A stretch of DNA of 64,000 nt. Origin: Roseibium aestuarii. GTDB lineage: Bacteria > Pseudomonadota > Alphaproteobacteria > Rhizobiales > Stappiaceae. Within the stretch, counting starts at the first letter, position 1; the number at the start of each line of letters is the position of its first letter. Made by a program: the position numbers and the translations under genes. The notes below the pieces were generated by a model, which was given only the letters and a program-made list of their open reading frames with translations, searched no databases and was not told the DNA's origin. Location: the NCBI RefSeq assembly GCF_008477545.1, contig NZ_VORA01000001.1, positions 868,001 to 932,000 on the forward strand, written 5' to 3'. Shown here one piece after another: positions 54,084-62,471 of this stretch.

Positions 54084-56117
54084 GTGCCAAGTTCCAAGTC
54101 GTTCCCAGTTTCTGCGGTTCCCGCCTGGATGATCCGTCTCGCGCAGGCCTGGTCGGGCCAGCTGGATGCCCTGTTGCATCCCTGTGCCCAGACCGACAGC
54201 CTCGAGGCGCCCCGGCATCGCATCTTCCTGTCCGGGTGTTTCCTGACCGCAGCCGCCGGCATGGTGCTGCTGCCCCTCCATCTTGCCCTGTCGCCGGGTC
54301 TGAACCTGGTTCTGGTGGCCGCCTCCGCCTGGGCGCTCGCCCATCTGCCGCTGGCGCTCTATCTCAGCCAGACCGGCCGTCTGGCGCGCGCCTATGGCAT
54401 GTCCTCGATGATCTTCGCCGTCTTCCTGACGGCGGTCGCCTGGCTCACCGGCGGGCTGTCGTCCTTCGCCCTGGTCTGGCTCGCTGTGGTTCCCATGGAA
54501 GCGGCCCTGTCCGGGTCGCGCCGCATCATCCTGGCGTCGGCCGGTCTGTGCCTTGCCGTCCTGTGTGCGCTGGCCGTCCTGCCGGCGGCCCCGGCGTCCC
54601 TTCTGCATGGCTTCCCCGGCGGTTACCAGACGCTCGGAACCATCGTGGTGGCCACCGGTGCCAGCCTCTACATGATCGCGCTGGCCCTGCGCCTGACCCT
54701 CGCGCACGCCCGCCAGACAAAGCGGGCAGGGGAGGATCGCCGCCGTCTTGCCGATCTCTCCAGCATGACCCGCGACGTGACGTGCCACCTGCGCGCCGAC
54801 GGAAACGCCGAAGTCGTCTCCGGCTCCATCGCCGCCCTGCTCGAGATCAGCCCTTCCCGTGGTCGTGTGGTGCACGGCGACTGGCTCTTCCAGCGCGTCC
54901 TTGTCGGCGACCGCCCGGCCTATCTGACCGCCCTTGCCGACGCCCGCGAAGGCAAGGCCCTTGGCGACCTGACCCTGCGCCTGCGCACCGGGTCCGCCGA
55001 GCCGGGTGAGGCGGGCGACAGCGCCATCCGCAGCTTCCGCCTGACCTTCCATCGCCGCCCGGCCGAAGGGACGGAGCGCGACGCTCAGGTCTTCGTGACC
55101 CTGGCGCGTGCGGCAGACCTCGCTGCCGATCCGGCGAACGAGCCGCGCGACGTGCCGCGGGCCCGCCGTGCAGGCTCTGAAAGCGCTCCCTTCCTCGCCA
55201 CTGCGGCCCATGAGCTGCGCACGCCGCTCAACGCCATCATCGGCTTCTCCGACATCCTGCGCGACCGGGACGGCGGTCTCGACCCGGCGCGGCAGGCCGA
55301 CTATGCCGAACTCATCCACCGGTCCGGCCGCCATCTCCTGCAGGTGGTCAACGACATGCTGGACAGCTCCGCCCTCCAGTCCGGCGCCCGCAAGCTCACC
55401 ATCGAGCCGGTGGATCTGGGTCGGGTCGTGGACGAATGCGTCGAGATGCTGGCTCCGATCGCGGCCGAGCGCTCTGTCATTCTGGAGCCTCGCACTCCGT
55501 CCGAGTGGCCGGTGGTTGCCGCCGACGCCGGTGCCCTGCGTCAGGTCTTCATCAACCTGCTGGGCAATGCCATCAAGTTCTCCGAACCCGGCCGCCATGT
55601 CCGTTTCGATTGCAGCGTTGTCGAGGGCGAGGCCCAGGTCGCCGTGATCGATCAGGGCTGCGGCATCCGCGCCGAGGATCTGGCGAAGCTCGGAACCCCC
55701 TTCATGCGCGGCAACGTGCCCCTGTCCCGCCGTGCGTCTGGAACCGATCTGCCGGATCCGGCAGGCGCCGGTCTGGGCCTGTCCATTGCGCGCGGTCTAT
55801 GTGATCTTCATGGCGGCCATCTGGATCTCTCCAGCCGCCCCGGCCAGGGCACCACGGCGCGGGTCAGCCTGCCGCTGGGGGCGCCCAAGCAGGTCGGCGC
55901 AAGGCGCAAGGCGGCTCCCGCCGGTCTTGCGACCGGTCAGGGCCTCGCGGCTCCGGTTCAGGCCTCCACGCAGCGTCTCGACGAACCCTCCGTTGGCGGT
56001 CTGGCCGCGCAGGCCTTCGCCATGGCCCGCCGCATGAGTGCAGCCGTCGATAGCTCGTCGGCGACGCAAGGCCCCCGGACCCGCGGGGAAAACGGGGACT
56101 ATCGCAAGTCTGCCTGA
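54084..56117 (+). CDS. Membrane sensor histidine kinase (DivJ/PleC-like)
   Basis: The GTG at 54084 is chosen as start (677 residues) because GGGAAGAG lies four bases upstream; an earlier TTG frame from 53955 has no site. Residues about 40-240 form five or six hydrophobic helices. After a PAS-like linker (about 250-360) comes the kinase core: H-box ATAAHELRTPLNAIIGFSDIL with phospho-accepting His376, N-box NLLGNAIKFS, G1 DQGCGI and G2 GAGLGLSIARG. A roughly 80-residue Ala/Arg/Gly tail follows the ATPase. The architecture, with multiple N-terminal helices and no receiver, resembles the DivJ kinase of Caulobacter and rhizobia, which phosphorylates DivK; assignment is tentative. No response regulator is adjacent. 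Confidence 0.85.
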   Translation: MPSSKSFPVSAVPAWMIRLAQAWSGQLDALLHPCAQTDSLEAPRHRIFLSGCFLTAAAGMVLLPLHLALSPGLNLVLVAASAWALAHLPLALYLSQTGRLARAYGMSSMIFAVFLTAVAWLTGGLSSFALVWLAVVPMEAALSGSRRIILASAGLCLAVLCALAVLPAAPASLLHGFPGGYQTLGTIVVATGASLYMIALALRLTLAHARQTKRAGEDRRRLADLSSMTRDVTCHLRADGNAEVVSGSIAALLEISPSRGRVVHGDWLFQRVLVGDRPAYLTALADAREGKALGDLTLRLRTGSAEPGEAGDSAIRSFRLTFHRRPAEGTERDAQVFVTLARAADLAADPANEPRDVPRARRAGSESAPFLATAAHELRTPLNAIIGFSDILRDRDGGLDPARQADYAELIHRSGRHLLQVVNDMLDSSALQSGARKLTIEPVDLGRVVDECVEMLAPIAAERSVILEPRTPSEWPVVAADAGALRQVFINLLGNAIKFSEPGRHVRFDCSVVEGEAQVAVIDQGCGIRAEDLAKLGTPFMRGNVPLSRRASGTDLPDPAGAGLGLSIARGLCDLHGGHLDLSSRPGQGTTARVSLPLGAPKQVGARRKAAPAGLATGQGLAAPVQASTQRLDEPSVGGLAAQAFAMARRMSAAVDSSSATQGPRTRGENGDYRKSA

Positions 56118-56202
56118 GGCGGACGCGGCACAAGGGTTTCAAATGACGGAGTGTTCCCCGATAGTGGGGCATCGCAACAAGATGGAGTGATACGGCAGGA
56201 CA

Positions 56203-57057
56203 ATGGCGCGTCAGCGGCGGAAACAGACCCCCGAACCGGAAGCCTATGACGATGGGATGATCGCCCGCGCAGGAAGCCTTGCGCGCGACAACCCCGTGGC
56301 GGCTGGCGGGGCGATCGTGATGGCCCTGACCGGATGCCTGATTGTTGCCAATGCCGTCGGCTTCCAGGTCGGCCGTCACCCGGCCCCGCTCTTTTCCACC
56401 CGCGACGTGATCGAGGACACGCGGCCTGCACAGACCGCTGGCACGGAAGGCGCGGAGGATTGGCGCGCCGTGGAAGCGCCGGTCGTCTCCACGCTGGTGC
56501 TCGACCTGCAGCAGGAATTGCGTCGTGTGGGCCTCTATGTCGGGCCGCTGGACGGACTTGCCGGACCGGCCACAGAACGCTCCATTCGCCATTTCCAGCG
56601 CCTGCGCGGCATGGCCGAAACGGGAGAGGCGAGCGAAGCGCTGCTGGCCATGGTGGCGCTGCAAGGGCCGGTCGAGGCCGATCCTCCCACCCAGTCCATG
56701 CCCATTCCCCGCATCAAGCCGACGCTGGCCGAGCGGGCCCAGCCGTCCCCGCCGGCGCCCGTTGACACGGTGGCGGCGGAACCAGTCCTGCGCAGTCCGC
56801 CCGAGCCGGAAATCACCGCCAGCATTCCGGCGGCTCCCGTGCGCGAGATGACCGCCGACGAGCGCCGCCTGTCGAAGATCCAGGAAATCCTCTCCGACCT
56901 CGGCTATGGGCCCCTGGTGGCTGACGGGGTGATGGGCGAGAATACGGCGGCTGCCATCCGGCGCTTCGAGCTTGATCGCGGCCTTCCGGTCAAAGGCGTG
57001 CCATCGGACACGGTGGTGGCCCGTCTGGAAATGATCAGCGGCAAGAAGGTCCGCTGA
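56203..57057 (+). CDS. Membrane protein with two peptidoglycan-binding domains
   Basis: A 284-residue protein with one membrane helix (about 34-52, AAGGAIVMALTGCLIVANAVGF) and two PG_binding_1 units: VLDLQQELRRVGLYVGPLDGLAGPATERSIRHFQRLRGM (about 98-135) and KIQEILSDLGYGPLVADGVMGENTAAAIRRFELDRGL (about 225-260). A Pro/Ala-rich linker joins them. It should sit in the inner membrane with the domains in the periplasm. The ATG at 56203 follows CAGGACA. It is 85 bases after the kinase and in line with the DUF1491 gene, perhaps one operon. Confidence 0.88.
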   Translation: MARQRRKQTPEPEAYDDGMIARAGSLARDNPVAAGGAIVMALTGCLIVANAVGFQVGRHPAPLFSTRDVIEDTRPAQTAGTEGAEDWRAVEAPVVSTLVLDLQQELRRVGLYVGPLDGLAGPATERSIRHFQRLRGMAETGEASEALLAMVALQGPVEADPPTQSMPIPRIKPTLAERAQPSPPAPVDTVAAEPVLRSPPEPEITASIPAAPVREMTADERRLSKIQEILSDLGYGPLVADGVMGENTAAAIRRFELDRGLPVKGVPSDTVVARLEMISGKKVR

Positions 57058-57117
57058 GCCGCGGCAGGGTTCTCACCTGGTCCCCTGCCAACCTTCCTCA
57101 TTCCGGGACCCCGCGCC

Positions 57118-57513
57118 ATGCGCATCACGTCGGATTTCTTCGTCTCTGCCCTCGTGCGGCGCCTGATGGACAAGGGGCTTTTTGCCGCTCTGGAGAGGCG
57201 GGGCGCTGCGGAGGCTGGCGCCATCTTCATCACCGTGGACCGGCTGGACGGCACCTTCGACTTCTATGGCCCGGCGCCCCAATCCTTCTTCGATGAACCG
57301 GAGGAGGGGCGGTTCTTCGAGCGGGTCCTGAGCCGGGTGGGACGTGAGGAGATTGCCACGCGTCTGATCAGCGAAGCGCGGATGGATCCGGATTTCTGGT
57401 CCGTCGAGGTGGAGGCCCGCGACGGCGTGGTGGATCTGCCGCTGGCGGGCGAGAACCCGGACAGCAAGAAGGGGCCGCCCGAGGACGACCCCAATCGTTT
57501 TTTCCGCTTCTGA
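57118..57513 (+). CDS. DUF1491 protein
   Basis: A 131-residue cytoplasmic protein. The line MRITSDFFVSALVRRLMDKGLFAALERRGAAEAGAIFITVDRLDGTFDFYGPAPQSFFD and the terminal SEARMDPDFWSVEVEARDG match the DUF1491 family, present mainly in alphaproteobacteria. The C terminus is acidic and disordered. No enzymatic motif. It follows the peptidoglycan-binding gene by 60 bases. Conservation of the neighbourhood in related genera is from memory. Confidence 0.87.
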   Translation: MRITSDFFVSALVRRLMDKGLFAALERRGAAEAGAIFITVDRLDGTFDFYGPAPQSFFDEPEEGRFFERVLSRVGREEIATRLISEARMDPDFWSVEVEARDGVVDLPLAGENPDSKKGPPEDDPNRFFRF

Positions 57514-57563
57514 TCAGGCGCTTCTGACACGGCGGCTGGGCAAGCGCCGCGCCGCAGATCCCG

Positions 57564-58919
57564 TCAGCCGAATTTCAGGATGTTCTCGATTTCCTCGATT
57601 TCCCGCCAGGGATAGTCCTTCCGGCGATCCTCCGAAGAGCCGCTGTCTGCACGGGTATGGTCGGCGCGCCGTGCGGCCGGGCGTACCGTCTCTTGATAGG
57701 CGCCGACCCGGCGGGGCTGATCGCTGCGCGCGCTTTCGTCGCGCATCTGGCTGTCGCGGGCAGCCATTTCGGCCTGCACGCTCTGCTGGAACACGCCCTC
57801 GTCGCCGGCAGGGACCTTGCGCACGCCGGCCTCGGCACTGATCCAGCGGTCGACCAGAAGCATGGCCGCTCCGTGGCTGATGCCGCCGTAGAGACGGACC
57901 AGATCCCGCAGGGCCTTGAAGCGGACCCGGGCGCCGACCATGCGGATGAGAATGGCAGATGCCACGTGGCGCTCGAAGCCCAGGGCCTTGAGGGCGATGG
58001 TCAGGGTCTGGCCGTCATCCTCGCGCACCATCCGCTCCACGAAGGCGCGCGGCAGCTTCAGCGCATAGGTCATCTCGGCCATGAACAGGGCCGGATCCGG
58101 CGCCATGGCGCATTCCTGAAGGATATGCAGGACGGTGGGCTTGAAGGTCGGGCGCAGGGGGCGGGTAAGACCCTTGCGGCCCATTTCCGCCAGGGTGAAG
58201 AGTTCGGCCGCCGCGATCGCCTGGGGGCGTTCTTCCGGCGTGAGGTAGAGGAAGTGGCCCATCAGCTGGCCATCGGTGAGCCGCACCTTGTAGCGCAGCA
58301 TGTTGCCGAAGCCGGTCGCCGCATCAGGGCGCTTGAGCAGGGAATCGATCTGCGGTCCGGTCAGCTCCACGTCGTCGCGCAGCAGCAGGGCCTCGATGAC
58401 GCCGGCACCGGAGTGGCGCAGCAGGGCGTCGACCACGGCATCGGACAACCAGGGACGCTCGGCGATGGTCTTGCGCAGGCCGTCCGGTCCCCGTTCCACC
58501 TGGCGGATCAGCACGTCGTCGGGCAGCTCCTCCACATGGTGCAGCAGCGGGAAGGCGGTGAAGGGATCGCTGTCGCCGGCCAGCGCCACCAGCACATCAC
58601 CGGGCGTGTCCGGATGAAGGGCGAGGCCGCAAGACATTTCCCGGCGGACGGCCACATCGGTGGCCGGAAGAAGGTTCAGCGCAAGTTCGCGGAAGACGGT
58701 GATCTCGCGCAGGGAGTGGCCCTCGCGGGCGAGGAAGAGTTCGGTAGCGGATTTCAGCACGTGGGTTGGCTCCGGACCGGCCTTTCGGGCCGTGCGGGCC
58801 GAGGCGACCAGCACGGTGGGAACGGGAATGTCGAGTGGGGGGAGCCGACACTCGGAGCGCGACGGAGACAGAGCACTGGACGCGGAAGCCGACAGGGGAG
58901 CCGGCTGGGAACTGGGCAT
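57564..58919 (-). CDS. DUF2336 protein with a HEAT-like helical repeat core
   Basis: A 451-residue protein from ATG 58919; the ATG at 58925 lies too near GAGAG. Residues 1-50 are Ser/Pro-rich. The central 300 residues are helical repeats (LVALAGDSDPFTAFPLLHHVEELPDDVLIRQVERG, LLRDDVELTGPQIDSLLKRPDAATGFGN), matching DUF2336, an alphaproteobacterial family proposed to be helical-repeat scaffold. The C terminus is charged. Convergent with DUF1491. Function is unknown; a link to cell-cycle or polar machinery has been suggested only by neighbourhood. Confidence 0.85.
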   Translation of the reverse strand: MPSSQPAPLSASASSALSPSRSECRLPPLDIPVPTVLVASARTARKAGPEPTHVLKSATELFLAREGHSLREITVFRELALNLLPATDVAVRREMSCGLALHPDTPGDVLVALAGDSDPFTAFPLLHHVEELPDDVLIRQVERGPDGLRKTIAERPWLSDAVVDALLRHSGAGVIEALLLRDDVELTGPQIDSLLKRPDAATGFGNMLRYKVRLTDGQLMGHFLYLTPEERPQAIAAAELFTLAEMGRKGLTRPLRPTFKPTVLHILQECAMAPDPALFMAEMTYALKLPRAFVERMVREDDGQTLTIALKALGFERHVASAILIRMVGARVRFKALRDLVRLYGGISHGAAMLLVDRWISAEAGVRKVPAGDEGVFQQSVQAEMAARDSQMRDESARSDQPRRVGAYQETVRPAARRADHTRADSGSSEDRRKDYPWREIEEIENILKFG

Positions 58920-59114
58920 GTACATAAGCTCTCGACCACACGCGGAACTGAAACTGGGAGAACGTTCGCCGTTCTGTTCCTAAAGCTAGACCAAAAGCGT
59001 TAGCATGCTGTTAACCCTGACTGATTCCTAATGAGCCAGGTCAGTAATGCGTCTCCCGGAGTGTTTTTCCCGCCTGGTTCGGCCTGGCCAGGGAAGCGGA
59101 AAGTGGAGGTGACA

Positions 59115-59321
59115 ATGGGCATCCTGCTCGACTTTGCCAGCGCGGCGCGCGCCACACGCTCGCACCCCCCGGCGCGGCTTTCCAGAATCGCGCGACGTGA
59201 CCGTCCCGCCGACATCATCTTCTTCCCCGGTGTGCGCTACGAGCGCGAGGCTCTTGAACTCGCCGCACGAATCGGGACGATCAGAAGCGGAGCCGGTCCG
59301 GCCCCCCAGGAACAAGGCTGA
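59115..59321 (+). CDS. Small conserved hypothetical protein (68 aa)
   Basis: A short gene from ATG 59115 with a strong GGAGGT four bases upstream, unlike the in-frame start at 59031, which lacks one. The sequence has a basic centre and the IIFFPGVRYEREALELAARIG segment, a pattern I have seen in small Rhizobiales proteins of about 60-70 residues. No domain is recognised. It is in its own transcript after the divergent DUF2336 gene. The coding call rests on the ribosome site and codon use, not on homology. Confidence 0.62.
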   Translation: MGILLDFASAARATRSHPPARLSRIARRDRPADIIFFPGVRYEREALELAARIGTIRSGAGPAPQEQG

Positions 59322-59431
59322 CGTCTGACGTCCCTGTCCGCATGCGGGCCCGGTCGTGGCAAAATGCAATCCCGGATCCGGCATGCGGCGTCGAGCGCCG
59401 TGCCCGAGGGAAAGGCGCTAGGGACATCTTG

Positions 59432-60349
59432 ATGAACGGCTTGAAGCGACTGTCGGGGCGTGGGCGTGCGTCTGCACCGGTCTGCTCTGGAGGGCAGGGA
59501 CGGTTGCACGTCAGGGCTCGTTCCCGGGCGCTGCCTGTGTCGAAGCACGGCGCCGGTCTGGTGCTCAGCGCCTTGCTCGTCCTCGGTCTTGCCGCCTGCG
59601 TTCGTCCCACTGGCGATTTCGGCCGTGCCCAGCCCAGCGTGGTGCATGACAAGGTTCTACCGCTGGTCGGCGAGCAGAACGCCCGCCTGCGCGGTGATCC
59701 GGTTTCCAAGTTCAACTTCACCGATGACGAGCTGCTGATGCGGGATCTGGCCTGGGGCCTGATCCGCCCGCCCCATGTGAAGGACTGGATCGGCGGCACC
59801 ATCGCGGAGCTGTCGCGCACCCGGATCCTGCCCGAGGTGGAGGGGCGCATCCCGCCCGACACCTATTATCTCTTCCTGCGCTCGGACCGGTTCCAGTCGT
59901 CGGATGCCCGCTATGACCGGATTGCCGCCGATGCCGAAGGCGATGCGGAGCTGGTCCCGCCCTTCTGCGAGGTCGCCCTGCGCGTCAAGGCCGCCGACGC
60001 CGAGCGACTGCGGGTGCTCTCCACCAAGGATCTGGTGACGGAAGAAATGTATGAGGGCGCCAAGGCCCGCGTCTTCGAAAACCGGACCGTGATCGTCTGG
60101 GTCGCCCAGGCCCTGCGCTTCCGCATCGAGGCCTATACCCGTGCGGTGGACACGCTGGAGGTGGAAACGCCGACGAAGGACCGGCTCTGGAAGGCCAACA
60201 CGGCCATCCGCACCCTCGAGGCGCAGGCCAGTATGGCCGAGCAGAGCTGCGACCTGAGCAAGATGCCGAGCGGCGGCGCGGAAACGGAAGCCCGGCGCTC
60301 GCGCATCTACACCAACTGGGGGCTTGAGCGCCCGGCGCCGGTGAAGTGA
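59432..60349 (+). CDS. Lipoprotein of unknown function (305 aa)
   Basis: From ATG 59432 with AGGGACATCTTG ahead. The first 45 residues are long, Arg- and Gly-rich, before the hydrophobic stretch and lipobox LGLAAC. A downstream GTG at 59537 is also possible but has no ribosome site. The mature domain is helical and charged, with LRDPVSKFNFTDDELLMRDLAWGLIRPP and SRIYTNWGLERPAP at the end. Conserved Phe/Trp/Arg residues suggest a defined fold, but no family is recognised. It is probably outer-membrane or inner-membrane anchored in the periplasm. Confidence 0.75.
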   Translation: MNGLKRLSGRGRASAPVCSGGQGRLHVRARSRALPVSKHGAGLVLSALLVLGLAACVRPTGDFGRAQPSVVHDKVLPLVGEQNARLRGDPVSKFNFTDDELLMRDLAWGLIRPPHVKDWIGGTIAELSRTRILPEVEGRIPPDTYYLFLRSDRFQSSDARYDRIAADAEGDAELVPPFCEVALRVKAADAERLRVLSTKDLVTEEMYEGAKARVFENRTVIVWVAQALRFRIEAYTRAVDTLEVETPTKDRLWKANTAIRTLEAQASMAEQSCDLSKMPSGGAETEARRSRIYTNWGLERPAPVK

Positions 60350-60644
60350 TTCGCCGGAGCTCGGCGGTCTGGCACGTGCCGTGCGGACCGGGGTCGCCAC
60401 CAAGCTGTCTCTGACGGCCGGCAGTCCCGCTGCTGGTGATTATGACGTAGCGTCCGCAAGGCTTCGTGTTTCTCGTGGTGTTTCAATAAGGCATCAGCTG
60501 TCTGGCAAACGCCGGACGCCGTCAAAATCCGATTGAGGTCTCTGGTCCTGCTATCTAGCGTTTTGTCCAATTGTATCCCGTGCGAGACGAATGGAGCGAT
60601 GTGTCCTCCAGCTGCACTGGCATCAAGATGGGGCGGAGCGAAGA

Positions 60645-62348
60645 ATGACTTTCGGATGTGAAAAGGGTCGGACCGGTTTGCGGTCCATGATGGCGGGCAG
60701 CGTGTCGCTGGCAGCTCTGCTTCTGGCGGCACCAGCTATGGCCGCGTCTATTCCGACGCCGGGGATCACCCTGTCCCCTGGCGATATCAGCACGATCAGC
60801 GAGTCTGGGGTTGCTCCCGTGATTCTTTATGGCTCGGCCAGCGCCGGACAGACGCTTGGCCAGACCTTCACGGTCGGCACGACGGAAACCGTCCTCGACA
60901 GCGTCAGCTTCCTCTTCGTTCCACCCGACAGTTCAACGGTCCTGAACTACAAGGCGTATCTCTATTCGTGGAACGGCTTGAACGGAGTGGGCTCGCCCCT
61001 GTTCGAGTCGCAGACCCAGACGGCCACAGAGGATGAGTATCTGGTGACGCTCCAGACAGGTGGTCTCCAGCTCCAGGCAGGCGGGCAATATGTCATCTTC
61101 TTCACCACGGCGACCTTGCCCGCGCAGGAGGGAGCGTTCGCTTACTCATACGCGTTCGATCAGAGTTACGCGGGCGGGGCGCTGATCGGCAGCAATTTTG
61201 GTGCCAGTTTCGCTGACGTTGTTGCCATGACGGATGCAAGTCTCGTCTCCAACTACGATCTTTATTTCGTCGCCGACTTCAGTGCATTCGTTCCGGTTGC
61301 CGGCGCGGTCAATGCGCCGGGTCTCTTCCGCCCGACGACGCGGATGATGAACGACTTCCTGGCCATGTCCCTGAACCCCTTCACCGCGTCGCGCGGTGCC
61401 TTTGGCGCCCGGTTCGCGGCCGCGCCGAGCATCGCGCCGCTGGGTTTTGCGGATGACAAGGGCGTGCTCTCCGCCGACGAGCAGGACGCTTTTGAGGCGG
61501 TCGCGACCCACGGCGATGCGGGCGCCGAGCTGCGCCACTGGAATGTCTGGGGCTCGACCTATGGCGGCTATGCCGCCCTTGATGGCAAGGCCGGTTCGGC
61601 CGGTTCCCAGTCGCGTGGCTATGGCATGGCCGCGGGCCTCGACTACTGGCTCTCCGCCGACACCATGTTCGGCGCGGCCCTCGGCCTGGGTCAGGCCGGC
61701 TGGGAGATGGGCGAGGGCAACGGCTCCGGCAATGGCGACATCTATCAGCTCGGTCTCTATGCCCGGCATGATTTCGGCGGCACCTATCTGGGGGCGTCCC
61801 TCTCGGCGGCCTGGCAGTCCATGGAAACGGTCCGCACCTCCGGCGCGTCGACCCTGCGCGCGGACTATGATGCCACGAACTTCGGCGGCCGCATCGAGGC
61901 CGGCCATGCGGTGGCCACGGCCCTTGCGACCTTCACCCCCTACGGCGCCTTCCAGCTGCAGCAGCTGAACACCCCGAACTATACCGAGACCGGGAATGCG
62001 TCGCTGGCCATGAGCTTTGACGACAAGGCGGCGATTTCCAGCCGGGGCGAACTGGGCGTGATGGTCGAGAAGGCCGTCAGCCTGTCGGGCGGCAAGGACC
62101 TCACGCTCTTCGGCAAGCTGGCCTGGGCCCATGACTTCAAGACAGATGCGAGCCTGAGCGGCGTCAACTCCGGCGGCACCAGCTTCCTGGTTCAGGCCGA
62201 TGCGGGCCCGGCCAATCAGGCGCTGATTTCTGCGGGCGCGGAATTGCAGCTGGACAACGGCTGGTCGGCCAGCGCGTCCTTCGACGGCGAATTTGCCTCG
62301 CGCAGCCAGTCCTACGCCGCCAACGGCCGGGTGGCCTACAGCTGGTAG
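60645..62348 (+). CDS. Autotransporter-like protein with PEP-CTERM-like passenger
   Basis: A 567-residue protein from ATG 60645 (GGAG six bases upstream). A signal peptide ends at PAMAA. Residues about 35-215 form a beta-sandwich-like passenger (SAGQTLGQTFTVGTTETVLDSVSFLFV, YLYSWNGLNGVGSPLFESQTQTATEDEYL, LQAGGQYVIFFT, YDLYFVADF), which resembles the anchor domains of PEP-CTERM and choice-of-anchor proteins. Residues about 300-567 are a repetitive barrel of G-Y/W-x-S/A strands ending in RVAYSW, an aromatic-terminated autotransporter beta-barrel. No protease triad is visible in the passenger. It is alone and has a terminator at 62383. Confidence 0.83.
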   Translation: MTFGCEKGRTGLRSMMAGSVSLAALLLAAPAMAASIPTPGITLSPGDISTISESGVAPVILYGSASAGQTLGQTFTVGTTETVLDSVSFLFVPPDSSTVLNYKAYLYSWNGLNGVGSPLFESQTQTATEDEYLVTLQTGGLQLQAGGQYVIFFTTATLPAQEGAFAYSYAFDQSYAGGALIGSNFGASFADVVAMTDASLVSNYDLYFVADFSAFVPVAGAVNAPGLFRPTTRMMNDFLAMSLNPFTASRGAFGARFAAAPSIAPLGFADDKGVLSADEQDAFEAVATHGDAGAELRHWNVWGSTYGGYAALDGKAGSAGSQSRGYGMAAGLDYWLSADTMFGAALGLGQAGWEMGEGNGSGNGDIYQLGLYARHDFGGTYLGASLSAAWQSMETVRTSGASTLRADYDATNFGGRIEAGHAVATALATFTPYGAFQLQQLNTPNYTETGNASLAMSFDDKAAISSRGELGVMVEKAVSLSGGKDLTLFGKLAWAHDFKTDASLSGVNSGGTSFLVQADAGPANQALISAGAELQLDNGWSASASFDGEFASRSQSYAANGRVAYSW

Positions 62349-62382
62349 GACGCGTCACGCCCGACATGCGACGACTGTAAGA

Positions 62383-62410
62383 AAGGTCCCGGCCGCAAGG
62401 TCGGGGCCTT
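62383..62410 (+). terminator. Terminator-like hairpin after the autotransporter gene
   Basis: AAGGTCCCGGCC-GCAA-GGTCGGGGCCTT: a 12-bp stem with two wobble pairs and a GNRA loop, followed by TGTCGTTTTG. Confidence 0.75.
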
Positions 62411-62471
62411 TGTCGTTTTGCTGCTGACGAGGCTCGGTGGACAGGAGGGCGAGGGGGAGCGTGGCTTCGGC

